A stretch of DNA of 64,000 bases from Providencia burhodogranariea DSM 19968 (GTDB lineage Bacteria; Pseudomonadota; Gammaproteobacteria; Enterobacterales; Enterobacteriaceae), in NCBI RefSeq assembly GCF_000314855.2, contig NZ_KB233222.1:1-64000 (forward strand), read 5' to 3'. Positions 20,241-31,697 of this stretch are shown piece by piece (position 1 is the first letter of the stretch; each line of letters opens with the position of its first letter). The notes below the pieces were generated by a model. It was not told the DNA's origin. It saw only the letters and a list, made by a program, of their open reading frames with translations, and searched no databases. Made by a program: the position numbers and the translations under genes.

Positions 20241-21212
20241 TTAATTTAAACTATCACCAGGAATGATTATTTTTTGAGGAGAAAAACCTTTTTTTGCCAT
20301 TTTGATCAGTATATTAGCGGCCTCTTTACCACTTTCCCTAAAGCCTAACCGATAGAATTTGGTTTGAGGGAATAAAAACGTGAGCAAGTCGTTACGACCA
20401 ATGCAAGCCACATCGATATCGCTAATTTTTTGTTCAGATAAAAATTTTTGAACGCCAAAAGCTAACGAATCTGTTGCACATAGAATGGCCTGTGAAGGTG
20501 CGGTTAAAACTTCCTTCGCCAGTAGGTAGCCACTTTGATAATTAAGTTCCCCGAGCTGTGCATGTGGTATCAATTCATGCTGTTTGCAGTATTGCAGATA
20601 GGATTGATAGCGAAGTAGACCAGTTGTTTCATCTTGAATGTTAATCCCAATATAACTGATATTTTGATAATGCTTTTGCTTATGAAAATAGTTCATAAGG
20701 TGCCTTACGGCACTTTCGTCATCATGGCAGATTGAAACAAATCCTTCTAATGGCCGGGCAATCACCACCATTTTAGGTTTCCAATCGGCTAGCGTATTAA
20801 TATCGATACCTGAAAATGCAAATAAAATAATTCCATCAACCTTTTGATGTGCCAACATTTTTAAGTGCTCATCAACTTTTTCTGGTTTAAATTGGCTTTC
20901 GAGAATAATAGGGTCGATATTATTTTTATAGAATATTGGTAACATTGAGCTAACAGCTTGGTTTTCCGCGTAAGAGTCCAAACGAGTCATAATGATACCA
21001 AAGGAACGATTTGAATATCCTCGCATCGCACGGGCAGACTTTGATGGAGTAAATTGGTATTTTTCAATAATTTGATTTACTTTTTGTCGCGTTTCTTCAT
21101 TAACCATTGGATCTTTGTTGAGTACTCTTGAAACGGTTGATTTGCCAACGCCGCATAATTTTGCAATATCATTAATGGTTAATTTCTTTTTATTGTTATC
21201 TATCATGCTCAT
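20241..21212 (-). CDS. treR: Trehalose operon repressor TreR (LacI/GalR family)
   Basis: The 323-residue regulator has an N-terminal helix-turn-helix (LTINDIAKLCGVGKSTVSRV, about 11-30) and the hinge SARAMRGYS, followed by a periplasmic-binding-like effector domain. It matches E. coli TreR along its length, for example RLDSYAENQAVSSMLP and LCATDSLAFGVQKFL. E. coli TreR responds to trehalose-6-phosphate. It is the first gene of the cluster on the minus strand, and a palindromic operator separates it from treB. A second in-frame ATG two codons downstream is an alternative start. Confidence 0.9.
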   Translation of the reverse strand: MSMIDNNKKKLTINDIAKLCGVGKSTVSRVLNKDPMVNEETRQKVNQIIEKYQFTPSKSARAMRGYSNRSFGIIMTRLDSYAENQAVSSMLPIFYKNNIDPIILESQFKPEKVDEHLKMLAHQKVDGIILFAFSGIDINTLADWKPKMVVIARPLEGFVSICHDDESAVRHLMNYFHKQKHYQNISYIGINIQDETTGLLRYQSYLQYCKQHELIPHAQLGELNYQSGYLLAKEVLTAPSQAILCATDSLAFGVQKFLSEQKISDIDVACIGRNDLLTFLFPQTKFYRLGFRESGKEAANILIKMAKKGFSPQKIIIPGDSLN

Positions 21213-21551
21213 CTGTCTTAATTGGCTTAACTGTTTCAGAGTGGTTAAGCGATTAATATTTGTTGACCTAGTCTAAACTATTTCTTCGAAAGTATTTACG
21301 TAAAAAAGGTGTTTTAGTGTTATATACCAAATACTTTGAACAAAACGGCCTTAGAGAGCTTTGCTTGTACAGGCAAGCACCTCAACTTGTTTTTATGTAT
21401 TCCAATATCTTCGTTATCCGTCGTTCAAAAATTTCACTTATTCCTTTGAGTTACATCTAATGAATTTTTAGCATTTCATAACCCAACTTGCTCACCATAT
21501 AGTCAATTTAAAGAATTCTCAAAAAAAAAGTTATAACACCGGAAGAGCAAT
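21213..21551. other. Divergent intergenic region between treR and cysG
   Basis: This 339-bp spacer must contain the treR and cysG promoters. It includes imperfectly palindromic stretches around GCTTTGCTTGTACAGGCAAGC (21358-21378), possibly another dispersed repeat. No coding frame or confident CysB site is visible. Confidence 0.45.
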
Positions 21552-22964
21552 ATGGAATATTTACCGTTATTTGTGGATCTTCGATCCCGCAAAGTTGTGC
21601 TGGTCGGGGGCGGTGATGTCGCCGCCCGTAAAGCCGAGCTATTGCTACGAGCTAATGCGTCACTTGTGGTTATTTCGCCTACATTGTGCCCGGTTTTACA
21701 ACGCTTGCATCAAGAGAATAAACTCATTTGGATTGAGGAAAAGTATCATCCCTCACACCTCGAAAAAACTTATCTGGTGATTGCAGCGACTGATGAATCC
21801 GTACTGAATGCGAAAGTTTTTCATGATGCAGACGCCCGACATATTTTCGTGAATGTTGTTGATGAAAAACCGTTGTGCTCTTTTATTGTCCCTTCAATTA
21901 TTGATAGAGATCCTGTTGTCGTTGCTATCTCTTCTGGTGGTACAGCCCCAGTCCTTGCCCGTTTATTACGTGAAAAGCTAGAAACTATGTTGCCGAGTTC
22001 ACTTGGTAAAATGGCAGAAATTGCTGGGAGCTGGCGAGAAAAAGTTAAAACGTCAATAACCAGCATGCGCCAGAGAAAACGTTTTTGGGAGAAAAGTTTT
22101 AGTGGCCGCTTTGCTTCACTTGTTGAAAGTGGGCAATTATCAGAGGCCGAATTGCAATTAGAAAAACAGTTATCAGAGCAAGATAATGCGGGGGAATTAA
22201 CGCTAGTTGGCGCAGGACCTGGAGATGCAGGGCTATTAACTTTAAAAGGGCTGAGAGTTCTGCAAAATGCTGATGTGGTTTTATATGACCATTTAGTGAG
22301 TGAAGAAATTTTAGACTTGGTGAGGCGAGATGCAGACAAAATTTGTGTTGGAAAACGAGCGAATAGTCACTCGGTTTCACAGGAAGAAACGAATGCACTG
22401 ATAGTTAAATTTGCGCGACAAGGCAAAAAAGTTGTACGCCTAAAAGGCGGTGATCCCTTTATTTTTGGTCGTGGGGGCGAAGAGCTTCAAGTTGCCGCCG
22501 GCGCAGGAATTCCCTTCCAAGTTGTTCCCGGAATTACTGCTGCCATTGGTGCTGCAGCTTATGCTGGCATACCACTGACTCATCGTGAATATTCCCAGAG
22601 TGTCACCTTTATAACCGGCCATTGCAAAGATAATGGAAATGAACTCGATTGGCCGGCGCTTGCTAAAGGTAACCAAACAGTAGCTATCTACATGGGAACA
22701 GTAAAAGCCGCTAAGATCAGTGAGCAATTAATTCATTTTGGGCGCTCTTCTGAGACTCCTATCGCGGTTATCGGTTGTGGAACGCGCAGTAATCAACAGG
22801 TACTTCAAGGGCAATTACATGAACTAGAGGCTCTGGCACAAGCAGCTCCAGCGCCCGCATTATTGATCATTGGTGAGGTTGCTGCTTTGCATCAACAATT
22901 AGCTTGGTTCGGTAAACAGGCCGTAGAAAACAGATGGCGCTCAGCCGTGCTGGAACTGGCTTAA
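21552..22964 (+). CDS. cysG: Siroheme synthase CysG (trifunctional)
   Basis: The 470-residue fusion converts uroporphyrinogen III to siroheme. The N-terminal dehydrogenase/ferrochelatase domain has the Rossmann motif [18 protein letters not shown] (about residue 15) and [15 protein letters not shown] (about 128). The C-terminal SAM-dependent methyltransferase domain starts near 215 with [16 protein letters not shown], followed by [18 protein letters not shown] and [19 protein letters not shown]. Siroheme is the cofactor of CysI in this window. It is the first gene of cysG-cysD-cysN-cysC, with 14 bp to cysD, so cofactor supply and sulfate activation are probably co-transcribed. Confidence 0.95.
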   Translation: MEYLPLFVDLRSRKVVLVGGGDVAARKAELLLRANASLVVISPTLCPVLQRLHQENKLIWIEEKYHPSHLEKTYLVIAATDESVLNAKVFHDADARHIFVNVVDEKPLCSFIVPSIIDRDPVVVAISSGGTAPVLARLLREKLETMLPSSLGKMAEIAGSWREKVKTSITSMRQRKRFWEKSFSGRFASLVESGQLSEAELQLEKQLSEQDNAGELTLVGAGPGDAGLLTLKGLRVLQNADVVLYDHLVSEEILDLVRRDADKICVGKRANSHSVSQEETNALIVKFARQGKKVVRLKGGDPFIFGRGGEELQVAAGAGIPFQVVPGITAAIGAAAYAGIPLTHREYSQSVTFITGHCKDNGNELDWPALAKGNQTVAIYMGTVKAAKISEQLIHFGRSSETPIAVIGCGTRSNQQVLQGQLHELEALAQAAPAPALLIIGEVAALHQQLAWFGKQAVENRWRSAVLELA

Positions 22965-22978
22965 TCAAGGAGGCCATC

Positions 22979-23887
22979 ATGAACGAAAAACGATTGACCC
23001 ATTTGCAACAATTGGAAGCTGAAAGTATTCATATTCTACGCGAAGTCGCTGCGGAATTTGCAAATCCAGTCATGCTCTATTCTATCGGTAAAGATTCATC
23101 GGTTATGTTACATCTCGCGCGTAAAGCTTTTTACCCGGGTAAATTGCCGTTTCCATTATTGCATGTGGATACTGGCTGGAAGTTTCGTGAGATGTATGAA
23201 TTTCGTGATAAAACAGCTAAAAACTATGAATTTGAATTACTAATTTATCGTAATCCAGAAGGGGAAGAATTAGGCATTAATCCTTTCATTCATGGCAGTG
23301 CAAAGCATACCGATATCATGAAAACAGAAGGGCTTAAGCAAGCATTAGATAAATATGGTTTTGATGCGGCATTTGGTGGAGCAAGGCGCGATGAAGAAAA
23401 ATCACGGGCGAAGGAAAGGATTTACTCTTTTAGAGATCGCTCCCACCGTTGGGATCCTAAAAATCAGCGTCCTGAATTATGGCATAACTACAACGGTCAA
23501 ATTAATAAAGGAGAGAGCATTCGAGTCTTTCCATTATCCAATTGGACTGAATTAGATATTTGGCAATATATCTATTTGGAAAATATCGATATTGTTCCTC
23601 TCTATTTTGCAAAAGAACGCCCTGTGTTAGCGCGAAATGGCACACTGTTGATGGTCGATGATGACCGTATTGATTTACAAGCAGGTGAAGTGATTGCTAA
23701 ACGTAAAGTTCGTTTTCGGACATTGGGGTGCTGGCCACTGACGGGAGCTGTTGAATCACAGGCTGAAACATTACCTGAAATCATTGAAGAAATGCTAATT
23801 TCAACAACCAGTGAGCGTCAAGGGCGGTTAATTGATAGTGACCAGTCTGCATCAATGGAGCAAAAAAAGCGCCAAGGGTACTTTTAA
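22979..23887 (+). CDS. cysD: Sulfate adenylyltransferase small subunit CysD
   Basis: The ATP-sulfurylase catalytic subunit forms APS from ATP and sulfate. The PP-loop is [11 protein letters not shown] (about residue 31), with [30 protein letters not shown] (about 130) and [15 protein letters not shown] (about 238) as in E. coli. The ATG at 22979 follows AAGGAGG and gives 302 residues, the E. coli length. The frame extends 45 bases further upstream into cysG, but those residues have no counterpart. Confidence 0.96.
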   Translation: MNEKRLTHLQQLEAESIHILREVAAEFANPVMLYSIGKDSSVMLHLARKAFYPGKLPFPLLHVDTGWKFREMYEFRDKTAKNYEFELLIYRNPEGEELGINPFIHGSAKHTDIMKTEGLKQALDKYGFDAAFGGARRDEEKSRAKERIYSFRDRSHRWDPKNQRPELWHNYNGQINKGESIRVFPLSNWTELDIWQYIYLENIDIVPLYFAKERPVLARNGTLLMVDDDRIDLQAGEVIAKRKVRFRTLGCWPLTGAVESQAETLPEIIEEMLISTTSERQGRLIDSDQSASMEQKKRQGYF

Positions 23888-23898
23888 GGGGAAACGTT

Positions 23899-25341
23899 AT
23901 GGCAGATTTAGCATACAACGATACAATTGCAGAACAAATCAAGCAACAAGGTGGCGTTGAAGCCTACTTATTCGCGCAACAGCATAAAGGCTTATTACGT
24001 TTTCTCACCTGTGGAAATGTCGATGATGGCAAAAGTACTTTAATTGGTCGGCTGCTACATGATACTCGGCAGATCTATGAAGATCAGCTTTCTGTGTTAC
24101 AAAGTGACAGTAAGCGAATGGGTACGCAAGGTGAGAGGCTCGATCTTGCTTTACTGGTGGATGGCCTTGCAGCGGAACGAGAGCAAGGTATTACCATTGA
24201 TGTTGCTTATCGTTATTTTTCGACTCAAAAACGAAAGTTTATTATTGCAGATACACCAGGCCATGAACAATACACCCGAAATATGGCGACAGGAGCATCA
24301 ACGTGTTCGCTTTCTATTCTGTTGATCGACGCTCGAAAAGGTGTTCAAGAGCAAACAAGGCGTCATAGCTTTATCAGTACACTACTTGGAATTCGTCATC
24401 TGATTGTTGCTGTGAATAAAATGGATTTAGTGGATTACAGTGAAACTATATTTGAGCAGATTAAACAAGATTACCAAAGTTTTGCCACTGAATTACCCGT
24501 TGAACTCGAAGTGTTATTTGTGCCAATATCCGCACTAGATGGCGATAATATCGTCAATAGAAGTCAGCATCTCGCTTGGTATCAAGGGAAAACATTACTA
24601 CAAATCTTAGAAGATGTTCAGGTGCAAGAAAAGGCATCAGAGCAATCATTACGTTTTCCTGTTCAGTATGTGAATAGGCCAAATCTTGATTTTAGAGGAT
24701 ATAGCGGAACGCTTTCCTCCGGCATTGTGAATATTGGGCAGTTAGTGAAAGTTCTGCCATCAGGGCAACTATCGAGGATTAAAGATATTGTTACTTTTGA
24801 TGGTTCACAACGTTTTGCAGTGCCAGGTGAAGCCATCACATTATTGTTAGAAGATGAAATTGATATTAGCCGTGGTGATTTGATCGTGGCCGAAAATGAT
24901 GTTTTACAAAGTACCCGCCAAGCACTTGTTGATGTTGTTTGGATGCTAGAACAGCCATTGGTACAAGGCCAACAACTCGATATTAAAATTGCAGGTAAAA
25001 GAAGCCGTGCGAAAGTTGAAAATATTCAATATCAAATTGATGTCAACAATTTGACTCAAAAGGTGGCGACAGAATTACCGCTTAATGGCATTGGGCTTGT
25101 GGAATTGTCTTTTGATGAACCATTATTACTCGATAATTATCAACGTAATGCCGATACCGGCGGCATGATCTTAATTGATAGATTAACTAATGTGACGGCT
25201 GGAGCAGGGCTGGTTCGTGAAGTTAAAGCGCAATTTTCTGAGCCAAAAGATAATTTTAGTGAATTTGAAATTGAATTAAACAAACTAGTTAGACGCCATT
25301 TTCCTCATTGGGGAGCGCGTGATTTGCTCGGTGGGAAATAA
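23899..25341 (+). CDS. cysN: Sulfate adenylyltransferase GTPase subunit CysN
   Basis: The 480-residue regulatory subunit couples GTP hydrolysis to APS formation. It has translation-factor-type GTPase motifs: P-loop [19 protein letters not shown] (about residue 35), [11 protein letters not shown] (switch I), [12 protein letters not shown] and NKMDLVD. Two beta-barrel domains follow. No C-terminal APS kinase domain is fused; that activity is encoded separately by cysC, 5 bp downstream. Confidence 0.96.
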   Translation: MADLAYNDTIAEQIKQQGGVEAYLFAQQHKGLLRFLTCGNVDDGKSTLIGRLLHDTRQIYEDQLSVLQSDSKRMGTQGERLDLALLVDGLAAEREQGITIDVAYRYFSTQKRKFIIADTPGHEQYTRNMATGASTCSLSILLIDARKGVQEQTRRHSFISTLLGIRHLIVAVNKMDLVDYSETIFEQIKQDYQSFATELPVELEVLFVPISALDGDNIVNRSQHLAWYQGKTLLQILEDVQVQEKASEQSLRFPVQYVNRPNLDFRGYSGTLSSGIVNIGQLVKVLPSGQLSRIKDIVTFDGSQRFAVPGEAITLLLEDEIDISRGDLIVAENDVLQSTRQALVDVVWMLEQPLVQGQQLDIKIAGKRSRAKVENIQYQIDVNNLTQKVATELPLNGIGLVELSFDEPLLLDNYQRNADTGGMILIDRLTNVTAGAGLVREVKAQFSEPKDNFSEFEIELNKLVRRHFPHWGARDLLGGK

Positions 25342-25346
25342 TCGTT

Positions 25347-25952
25347 ATGAATCCTACGAATGAAAACATTGTTTGGCATGATTATTTAATTACTCGGCAG
25401 TCCAGAGAAAAAATATATGGACATAAAGGTGCGGTGCTTTGGTTTACAGGGCTTTCAGGCTCAGGCAAATCTACATTAGCTGGAGCAACAGAACATGCAT
25501 TAGCTGCGGTAGGTGTCAAAACTTATTTACTTGATGGTGATAATGTTCGTCATGGGCTATGTCGTGACCTTGGTTTTAGTGATGCAGATCGCCAAGAAAA
25601 TATCCGTCGTATCGGTGAGGTGGCCAAACTGATGGTTGACGCGGGTTTAATTGTCGCAACTGCATTTATTTCACCTTATCGTGAGGATAGGGAGAGAGTG
25701 CGAAATTTATTCGAAGCTGACCAATTTTTTGAATTACATGTTGCTACACCAGTGGAAATTTGCGAACAGCGGGATCCTAAAGGGCTCTATAAACAAGCTA
25801 GAGCGGGTAAAATTAAACAATTTACTGGAATTGACTCACCATATCAGGAACCATTACAACCTGAATTACGCATTGATGGGGACCAAATTATTGCCGATTC
25901 TGTTGCACAAATTATCGCGTTACTGAGTATTAAGCGTGTTATTAACTCTTAG
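25347..25952 (+). CDS. cysC: Adenylylsulfate (APS) kinase CysC
   Basis: The 201-residue kinase phosphorylates APS to PAPS, the substrate of CysH at 12871. P-loop [15 protein letters not shown] (about residue 32), [17 protein letters not shown] (about 60), [13 protein letters not shown] and [12 protein letters not shown] match the family. It ends the cysGDNC run. Confidence 0.95.
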   Translation: MNPTNENIVWHDYLITRQSREKIYGHKGAVLWFTGLSGSGKSTLAGATEHALAAVGVKTYLLDGDNVRHGLCRDLGFSDADRQENIRRIGEVAKLMVDAGLIVATAFISPYREDRERVRNLFEADQFFELHVATPVEICEQRDPKGLYKQARAGKIKQFTGIDSPYQEPLQPELRIDGDQIIADSVAQIIALLSIKRVINS

Positions 25953-26335
25953 CAAAATGAACAATTAAAACCGAGCTAACTAAGCTGCATCTTAAAAGTT
26001 GAATAACAACTGGATAGAATACGGCTTTTTTATTATTACAATTTTATATTGTTATCGTTTTTTAATATTTAGAGCAAAAACGTTATCAATTTTCGCACAT
26101 GCTCGAATTTCTAGTGAACTAATTTCTCCTATGTGGATAATAGCTGACTTTAAGGAACCCATGTAATATCAGTGTGAATGATAAAAAACCTATAAAGATT
26201 GGTTTACTGTGTAGTTATGAGTGAATTTTAAGCATTTAATAGGCATTTTAGTCTGACTTTTATGACATTACTTTCTTCATAGTAGCGTGATGGGCTCAGT
26301 TATGGGATGATTAGCCGATCATTTTAGGGGGCAGA
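25953..26335. other. Intergenic region between cysC and ftsB
   Basis: This 383-bp AT-rich spacer lies where E. coli carries ygbE between cysC and ftsB; no ygbE frame is visible. It must contain the ftsB-operon promoter. No clear cysC terminator stem was found. Confidence 0.5.
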
Positions 26336-26635
26336 ATGGGCAAATTAACGCTTCTACTCATCGCAGTATTAGCTTGGACACAATATTCTTTATGGCTAGG
26401 TAAAAATGGCATCCACGATTATGTCCGAGTGAAAGAGGATGTTGCAGTTCAAGGAACTGTTAACTCACGCTTAAAAGTGCGTAATGAACAATTATTTGCT
26501 GAAATTAATGACCTGAATGATGGTCAAGATGCAATTGAAGAGCGTGCCCGTACTGAGCTTGGAATGGTTAAACCTGGCGAGTCATTTTACAGAATGGTAA
26601 AAGAGAGTAATAACCTGAAAGCATCTAATAACTGA
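26336..26635 (+). CDS. ftsB: Cell division protein FtsB
   Basis: FtsB is a small bitopic divisome protein that forms the FtsQ-FtsB-FtsL complex. The 99 residues begin with a transmembrane helix (about 3-21, [20 protein letters not shown]). A coiled coil follows (about 28-65), with [27 protein letters not shown] split across it, and then the conserved [19 protein letters not shown] precedes the start. Synteny with ispD, ispF and truD matches E. coli. Confidence 0.95.
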   Translation: MGKLTLLLIAVLAWTQYSLWLGKNGIHDYVRVKEDVAVQGTVNSRLKVRNEQLFAEINDLNDGQDAIEERARTELGMVKPGESFYRMVKESNNLKASNN

Positions 26636-26702
26636 TAAGCAAGGTTCTTTCTCTTAACTTATTATCTATTGATCTACTAATTCCGATGCAAGATCCAACA
26701 TA

Positions 26703-27434
26703 ATGAATAATTCAATAATTGAGGTTAACCCACAAGTTGTTGCGATAATCCCTGCGGCAGGTATTGGTAGTCGTATGAATGCGGATTGTCCAAAACAGTA
26801 TTTATATGTTGCGGGAAAAACCATCATTGAACATACCATTGACGCATTATTGTTAAATCCTAACGTCATAAATATTGTTGTCGCTCTGAGTCCAGAAGAT
26901 GATTACTTTTCTGAATTGGATATAGCGCAAAACTCGCGAGTGACCACGGTTGATGGTGGAAAAGAAAGAGCAGACTCTGTACTCGCAGGGTTGAATTTTT
27001 TAGCTCAAAACGAAAATATGCACAATAAGTGGGTGCTAGTTCATGATGCCGCACGCCCTTGCTTACATCAAGATGACCTAAATAAAATCATTCAGCTATC
27101 AACTACAGATTGTTGTGGCGGCATTCTTGCCGCACCTGTAAGGGACACAATGAAACGTAGTCAGCAAACAACGGATCTTATTGATCATACTGTTGAGCGT
27201 GAAGCACTATGGCATGCATTAACGCCACAGTTTTTTCCGTTAATGTTATTACGTGATTGTTTGAGTAAAGCATTGACAGAAAAAGCGATTATCACAGATG
27301 AAGCTTCTGCTCTTGAGTATTGTGGCTATCAACCTATATTAGTCTCAGGTCGTTCAGATAACCTGAAAGTGACTCGGCCGGAAGATCTCGCGCTGGCGGA
27401 ATTTTATCTTTCTAGAATGAAAGAAAAGGAATAA
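26703..27434 (+). CDS. ispD: 2-C-methyl-D-erythritol 4-phosphate cytidylyltransferase IspD
   Basis: IspD forms CDP-methylerythritol in the MEP isoprenoid pathway. The nucleotide-binding [19 protein letters not shown] (about residue 15) and the substrate motif [16 protein letters not shown] (about 109) are intact. APVRDTMKR (about 147) and [14 protein letters not shown] near the C-terminus also match E. coli. At 243 residues it has normal length and is followed 3 bp later by ispF. Confidence 0.95.
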   Translation: MNNSIIEVNPQVVAIIPAAGIGSRMNADCPKQYLYVAGKTIIEHTIDALLLNPNVINIVVALSPEDDYFSELDIAQNSRVTTVDGGKERADSVLAGLNFLAQNENMHNKWVLVHDAARPCLHQDDLNKIIQLSTTDCCGGILAAPVRDTMKRSQQTTDLIDHTVEREALWHALTPQFFPLMLLRDCLSKALTEKAIITDEASALEYCGYQPILVSGRSDNLKVTRPEDLALAEFYLSRMKEKE

Positions 27435-27437
27435 ATA

Positions 27438-27950
27438 ATGAGAATTGGACACGGTTTTGATGTACATAAGTTTGGTGGTGAAGGCCCGATTATTATTGGC
27501 GGAGTGCGTATTCCCTATGAGTATGGCTTACTTGCTCATTCAGATGGCGATGTTGTATTGCATGCAGTCACAGATGCTATTTTAGGAGCTGCTGCGCTTG
27601 GGGATATTGGTAAATTATTTCCTGATACCGATCCGGCATACAAAGGGGCAGATAGCCGAGTATTATTAAGAGAAGCCTATCGTCAAGTACGTGAAAAAGG
27701 TTACAGCATTGGTAATCTTGATATCACTATCATGGCTCAAGCACCAAAAATGTTACCGCATATCCCACAAATGCGAATTAATATCGCAGAAGATCTTGAA
27801 TGCCATATGGATGCGGTTAATGCGAAAGCAACAACAACAGAACAATTAGGCTTTGTTGGGCGTAAAGAAGGTATTGCTTGTGCAGCAGTCGTTTTATTAG
27901 TTAAAGATAACGGTAATGAAAGTCATGAATGCTCAGTACCTGCATGGTAA
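27438..27950 (+). CDS. ispF: 2-C-methyl-D-erythritol 2,4-cyclodiphosphate synthase IspF
   Basis: IspF cyclises CDP-methylerythritol phosphate to MEcPP. Zinc ligands are GHGFDVHKF (Asp8, His10) and [13 protein letters not shown] (His42). [11 protein letters not shown] and [15 protein letters not shown] are conserved. The 170 residues include a short C-terminal extension beyond the usual ~159, which overlaps the start of truD by 35 bp. Confidence 0.95.
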   Translation: MRIGHGFDVHKFGGEGPIIIGGVRIPYEYGLLAHSDGDVVLHAVTDAILGAAALGDIGKLFPDTDPAYKGADSRVLLREAYRQVREKGYSIGNLDITIMAQAPKMLPHIPQMRINIAEDLECHMDAVNAKATTTEQLGFVGRKEGIACAAVVLLVKDNGNESHECSVPAW

Positions 27951-28965
27951 ACCACGCTCATCGGGTAAATTAAAAAGTCTTCCAGAAGATTTTATTGTTA
28001 AAGAAGATCTCGGTTTCGAACTCGATGGTGAAGGCGAACATGTCATGGTTCGCGTTGAAAAGATAGGCTATAACACACTATTTGTGGCTGAACAATTGGC
28101 GAAATTTGCAAAAATTTCAGCACGGTCGGTGAGTTATGCGGGTTTAAAAGATAGGCATGCTGTTACTGAACAGTGGTTCTGTTTGCAGATGCCGGGTAAA
28201 GAAACACCTGATTTTTCTGCATGGCAACTTGACGGATGCCGTGTTATCGCAACAACGAGACAAAAAAGAAAGTTGCGTATTGGTGCTCTTAAAGGCAACC
28301 AGTTTGAACTTACAATCCGAGATATTTCAGCGCCTGAAGATATTGAGCCACGATTACAGCAAATTGCTGAGCATGGTGTGCCTAACTATTTTGGTGAACA
28401 GCGATTTGGGCGTGATGGGCAAAACTTAATGCAAGCATTGCGTTGGGCTAACCAAGAAATTACGGTTCGTGAACGAAATAAACGTAGTTTTTACTTGTCT
28501 GCGGCACGAAGTGCTATGTTTAATGGTATTGCCAGCGAACGCATTGCAAATCAAACAGTGATGCAAGTACTGCTCGGTGATGCTTTGCAATTAACGGGAC
28601 GCGGTAGCTGGTTTGTTGCAACAGCTGAAGAATTACCGACATTGCAGCCAAGGGTTTTATCATCTGAATTGAGTATTACGGCACCATTACCTGGTGATGG
28701 TGATTTAGGAACGCAAGAAGAAGCGCTAGCGTTTGAAATGGGGTGTTTAGAAAGTTACAGCTCGTTTATAGCGTTAATGAAAAGCGAGCGAGTTTCACCC
28801 GCGCGAAGAGCTATTATTGTGAAACCTCAAAATTTTGAATGGCAATGGGTAGACAACAGCACATTAAAATTGCACTTTTTTCTTAGCTCAGGCAGTTTTG
28901 CAACGAGCGTAGTACGAGAAATCATTAATCAGGACAGCATCGATGCTAAAGATTTTATTGAGTAA
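27916..28965 (+). CDS. truD: tRNA pseudouridine(13) synthase TruD
   Basis: TruD modifies U13 of tRNA-Glu. The 349-residue protein has the catalytic Asp in [15 protein letters not shown] (about residue 80), followed by [15 protein letters not shown] (about 153) and [16 protein letters not shown] (about 190). The initiation ATG could be 27916 or the in-frame ATG at 27925; the former gives the E. coli length. It overlaps ispF at its start and surE at its end, consistent with translational coupling. Confidence 0.93.
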   Translation: MKVMNAQYLHGKPRSSGKLKSLPEDFIVKEDLGFELDGEGEHVMVRVEKIGYNTLFVAEQLAKFAKISARSVSYAGLKDRHAVTEQWFCLQMPGKETPDFSAWQLDGCRVIATTRQKRKLRIGALKGNQFELTIRDISAPEDIEPRLQQIAEHGVPNYFGEQRFGRDGQNLMQALRWANQEITVRERNKRSFYLSAARSAMFNGIASERIANQTVMQVLLGDALQLTGRGSWFVATAEELPTLQPRVLSSELSITAPLPGDGDLGTQEEALAFEMGCLESYSSFIALMKSERVSPARRAIIVKPQNFEWQWVDNSTLKLHFFLSSGSFATSVVREIINQDSIDAKDFIE

Positions 28966-29704
28966 TGACGATGGTGTGACAGCGCCAGGAATCCAGACAT
29001 TAGCTGCAGCATTACGTCAGTATTATCAAGTACAAGTTATTGCGCCAGATCGTAACCGTAGCGGCGCATCTAATGCATTGACATTAGATAGGCCGTTGAG
29101 AATTCAAACACTTGCCAATGGTGATCTTTCAGTACAAGAAGGTACGCCGACTGATTGCGTTTATATTGGTGTGAATAAAGTGGTTCGTCCAAGACCTGAT
29201 ATTGTGGTATCAGGGATCAACTGTGGTCCTAACTTGGGTGATGATGTGATCTATTCAGGTACGGTCGCAGCAGCAATGGAAGGTCGGCACTTAGGGTTAC
29301 CTTCTGTTGCAGTTTCATTGGATGGTGATGTACATTTTGATACCGCGGCAAAAGTGACCTGCGATATCCTCGCTTTACTGCATACAAACCCTTTGCGCGC
29401 AGGAAATATATTAAATATTAATGTGCCTGATATTCCTTATGATGAAATAAAAGGTATCAAGGTGACGCATTGTGGTAGTCGCCATGCGGCATCAGAGGTG
29501 TATAATCTCGAAGATCCAAAGGGAAATATGTTGTATTGGCTCGGTCCTGTCGGGGAGATCCGCGATGCAGGACCCGGTACTGATTTTGAAGCCGTTTCAC
29601 AAGGTTATGTTTCAATTACACCATTGCAGGTTGACCTAACAGCCTATAAAGCTCAATCAATAGTTGAAGAGTGGTTGGAGAAATCAGGAGTGAAGGTAAA
29701 ATGA
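28943..29704 (+). CDS. surE: 5'/3'-nucleotidase SurE
   Basis: SurE is a metal-dependent nucleotidase and exopolyphosphatase. The N-terminal [17 protein letters not shown] supplies the two metal-binding Asp residues. [21 protein letters not shown] and [20 protein letters not shown] are typical. It overlaps truD by 23 bp and pcm by 4 bp (ATGA), as in other enterobacteria. Confidence 0.95.
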   Translation: MLKILLSNDDGVTAPGIQTLAAALRQYYQVQVIAPDRNRSGASNALTLDRPLRIQTLANGDLSVQEGTPTDCVYIGVNKVVRPRPDIVVSGINCGPNLGDDVIYSGTVAAAMEGRHLGLPSVAVSLDGDVHFDTAAKVTCDILALLHTNPLRAGNILNINVPDIPYDEIKGIKVTHCGSRHAASEVYNLEDPKGNMLYWLGPVGEIRDAGPGTDFEAVSQGYVSITPLQVDLTAYKAQSIVEEWLEKSGVKVK

Positions 29705-30327
29705 AAACTGGCCTCATGAAAGAACTGTTGGCGCAATTACGCCAGCAGGGAATTCACGATGAGCGCCTGTTAGATGCTTTATCACAGGTTCCTCGTGAAC
29801 GTTTTGTTGATGAAGCTCTTGCTCATAAGGCCTATGATAATATCCCATTGCCGATAGGTTATGGGCAAACTATTTCACAGCCTTATATTGTGGCTAAAAT
29901 GACAGCCTTGCTTTCAATTACTCCACAAGATCAAGTTCTTGAAATTGGTACAGGGTCGGGTTATCAAACAGCGGTATTAGCACATCTTGCAGATCATGTT
30001 TTCTCAGTTGAAAGAGTCAAAAGTTTGCAATGGACAGCTAAACGCCGTTTTAAACAGTTGGATTTACATAATATATCGACTCGTCATGGCGATGGTTGGG
30101 AGGGCTGGCAGTCTAAAGGGCCTTTTGATGCAATAATTGTGACGGCTGCACCAAGTGAAATACCTTCACGGCTTCTAGAGCAATTAAAAGATGGGGGACG
30201 TCTTGTATTACCCGTCGGTGATAAAGATCAAGCGCTTAAATTAGTGACTCGCAGAGGAAATGATTATCACGCTAATGTGATAGAGAAAGTTCGTTTTGTT
30301 CCTCTGGTTGCTGGTGACTTAGCTTAA
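29701..30327 (+). CDS. pcm: Protein-L-isoaspartate O-methyltransferase Pcm
   Basis: Pcm repairs isoaspartyl residues using SAM. The family substrate loop [14 protein letters not shown] (about residue 54) and the SAM motif [18 protein letters not shown] (about 79) are clear, and it ends [13 protein letters not shown] like the E. coli protein. The ATG at 29701 overlaps the surE stop and gives 208 residues, the E. coli length. The upstream in-frame ATG at 29671 lies inside surE and is unlikely. Confidence 0.95.
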   Translation: MKTGLMKELLAQLRQQGIHDERLLDALSQVPRERFVDEALAHKAYDNIPLPIGYGQTISQPYIVAKMTALLSITPQDQVLEIGTGSGYQTAVLAHLADHVFSVERVKSLQWTAKRRFKQLDLHNISTRHGDGWEGWQSKGPFDAIIVTAAPSEIPSRLLEQLKDGGRLVLPVGDKDQALKLVTRRGNDYHANVIEKVRFVPLVAGDLA

Positions 30328-30575
30328 TATTTGCAGATGCGAGAAATATTAAGCTATATATGATACTTTCATGGGCTAAAATCGAGTAAATCATATATGC
30401 CTTATAAGTCAGAATCCCAAATTGTTATATTTTTGATATATTTGACTTGTCCAATATTTTATATTTCTGCTTTAATAAGCAAAATATTTTCAGTTACTGG
30501 AGCGAATTAGGCTCTAATGTTTTACTGACACAAATTTATTTGTCACGTCAGATTTTTCTTCACGGGAGAAGAAGC

Positions 30576-31643
30576 ATGAAAATTGTTAGCCCAATAAGTA
30601 GAATTCAATGGGCAGTGATCATTTCATTTAGTGGTGCGTTATTAGCTGGGTGTTCAACCCCGTACCATACAGCTGCGCCGATTTCGAGCGTCAATGAAGG
30701 TCAGACTAGTCAATCAAGCCAACAAACAGTTCAAAGAACGACGCCTAATGGTGGTACAAGTACCGCTATGCCGTCTTCTCGACCTAATTTATCCTCAGGC
30801 TCGTCATCTTCGGCGCGTACATCAGGTGTTGCGGAGACAAATGGGCAAGGTCGAATTATTTATAATCGCGATTATGGTAGCATTCCTAAAGGTAGCTACA
30901 ATGGTAGCACTTATACCGTTCAGCGTGGCGATACACTATTCTACATTGCTTATATAACAGGTAATGATTTCCGTGAGTTAGCATCTAAAAACGATATTGC
31001 AGAACCTTATAGCTTAAATATTGGCCAATTGATCAATATTGGTAATGGAAATGTGACATCAAATGGACAATTAGCATCAAATTCATCAAATAGTAACCCA
31101 CAGCCGGTTGATCTTCGAACAACTAATGAGTATCCTGAAAATAGAAACGGTCAAAACTCAGGTAAGATGTTGCCTAATAATAAGAAGCCTGCAACGCAAG
31201 TTTCGACGGCAACAACAACCCCAGCAGTTTCTACAACCTCTACGACGACAGCAAGTAGTACAAATAGCTCATCGATAAAATGGCGTTGGCCAGCAGAAGG
31301 GAAAATGATAGAAGGTTTCTCTGATGCTCAAGGTGGTAATAAAGGCGTTGATATAGCCGGCTCCCGAGGTCAATCTGTACTTGCTTCTGCTCCAGGTAAA
31401 GTGGTGTACGCAGGAAATGCACTGCGTGGATATGGAAATCTTATAATAATAAAACATAACGATGACTACTTAAGTGCTTATGCGCATAACGATACATTAC
31501 TTGTGCGTGATCAGCAGGATGTCTCTGCAGGTCAAAAAATAGCAACTATGGGTAGCACCGGCACAAGTTCAGTTAGGCTACATTTTGAAATTCGTTACAA
31601 GGGAAAATCAGTAAACCCGTTGCGTTACTTACCGCAGCGATAA
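30576..31643 (+). CDS. nlpD: Murein hydrolase activator lipoprotein NlpD
   Basis: This lipoprotein activates amidase AmiC during cell separation. The ATG at 30576 follows GGGAGAAG and gives a signal peptide ending in the lipobox LLAGC; the open frame extends upstream to 30447 without a signal, so that start was rejected. It has a Ser/Thr-rich linker, a LysM domain (YTVQRGDTLFYIAYITGNDF), a second low-complexity linker and a C-terminal LytM/M23 domain. The metal-binding HxxxD of active M23 peptidases reads NKGVD, so it should be a catalytically dead activator, as in E. coli. In E. coli the main rpoS promoter lies inside nlpD. Confidence 0.94.
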   Translation: MKIVSPISRIQWAVIISFSGALLAGCSTPYHTAAPISSVNEGQTSQSSQQTVQRTTPNGGTSTAMPSSRPNLSSGSSSSARTSGVAETNGQGRIIYNRDYGSIPKGSYNGSTYTVQRGDTLFYIAYITGNDFRELASKNDIAEPYSLNIGQLINIGNGNVTSNGQLASNSSNSNPQPVDLRTTNEYPENRNGQNSGKMLPNNKKPATQVSTATTTPAVSTTSTTTASSTNSSSIKWRWPAEGKMIEGFSDAQGGNKGVDIAGSRGQSVLASAPGKVVYAGNALRGYGNLIIIKHNDDYLSAYAHNDTLLVRDQQDVSAGQKIATMGSTGTSSVRLHFEIRYKGKSVNPLRYLPQR

Positions 31644-31697
31644 ACTGGGCAGAGTGCAATGACATTCTGTCCTCATTATCTAGGGTAGGAGTCACTG

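Noticed and set aside
27916-27950. Possible ispF-truD fusion
   Set aside because: The 35-bp overlap is in different frames and each protein has its own full domain; these are separate, coupled genes.
30447-30575. Extended N-terminus of NlpD
   Set aside because: The extension would bury the lipoprotein signal peptide; the ATG at 30576 with GGGAGAAG is the better start.
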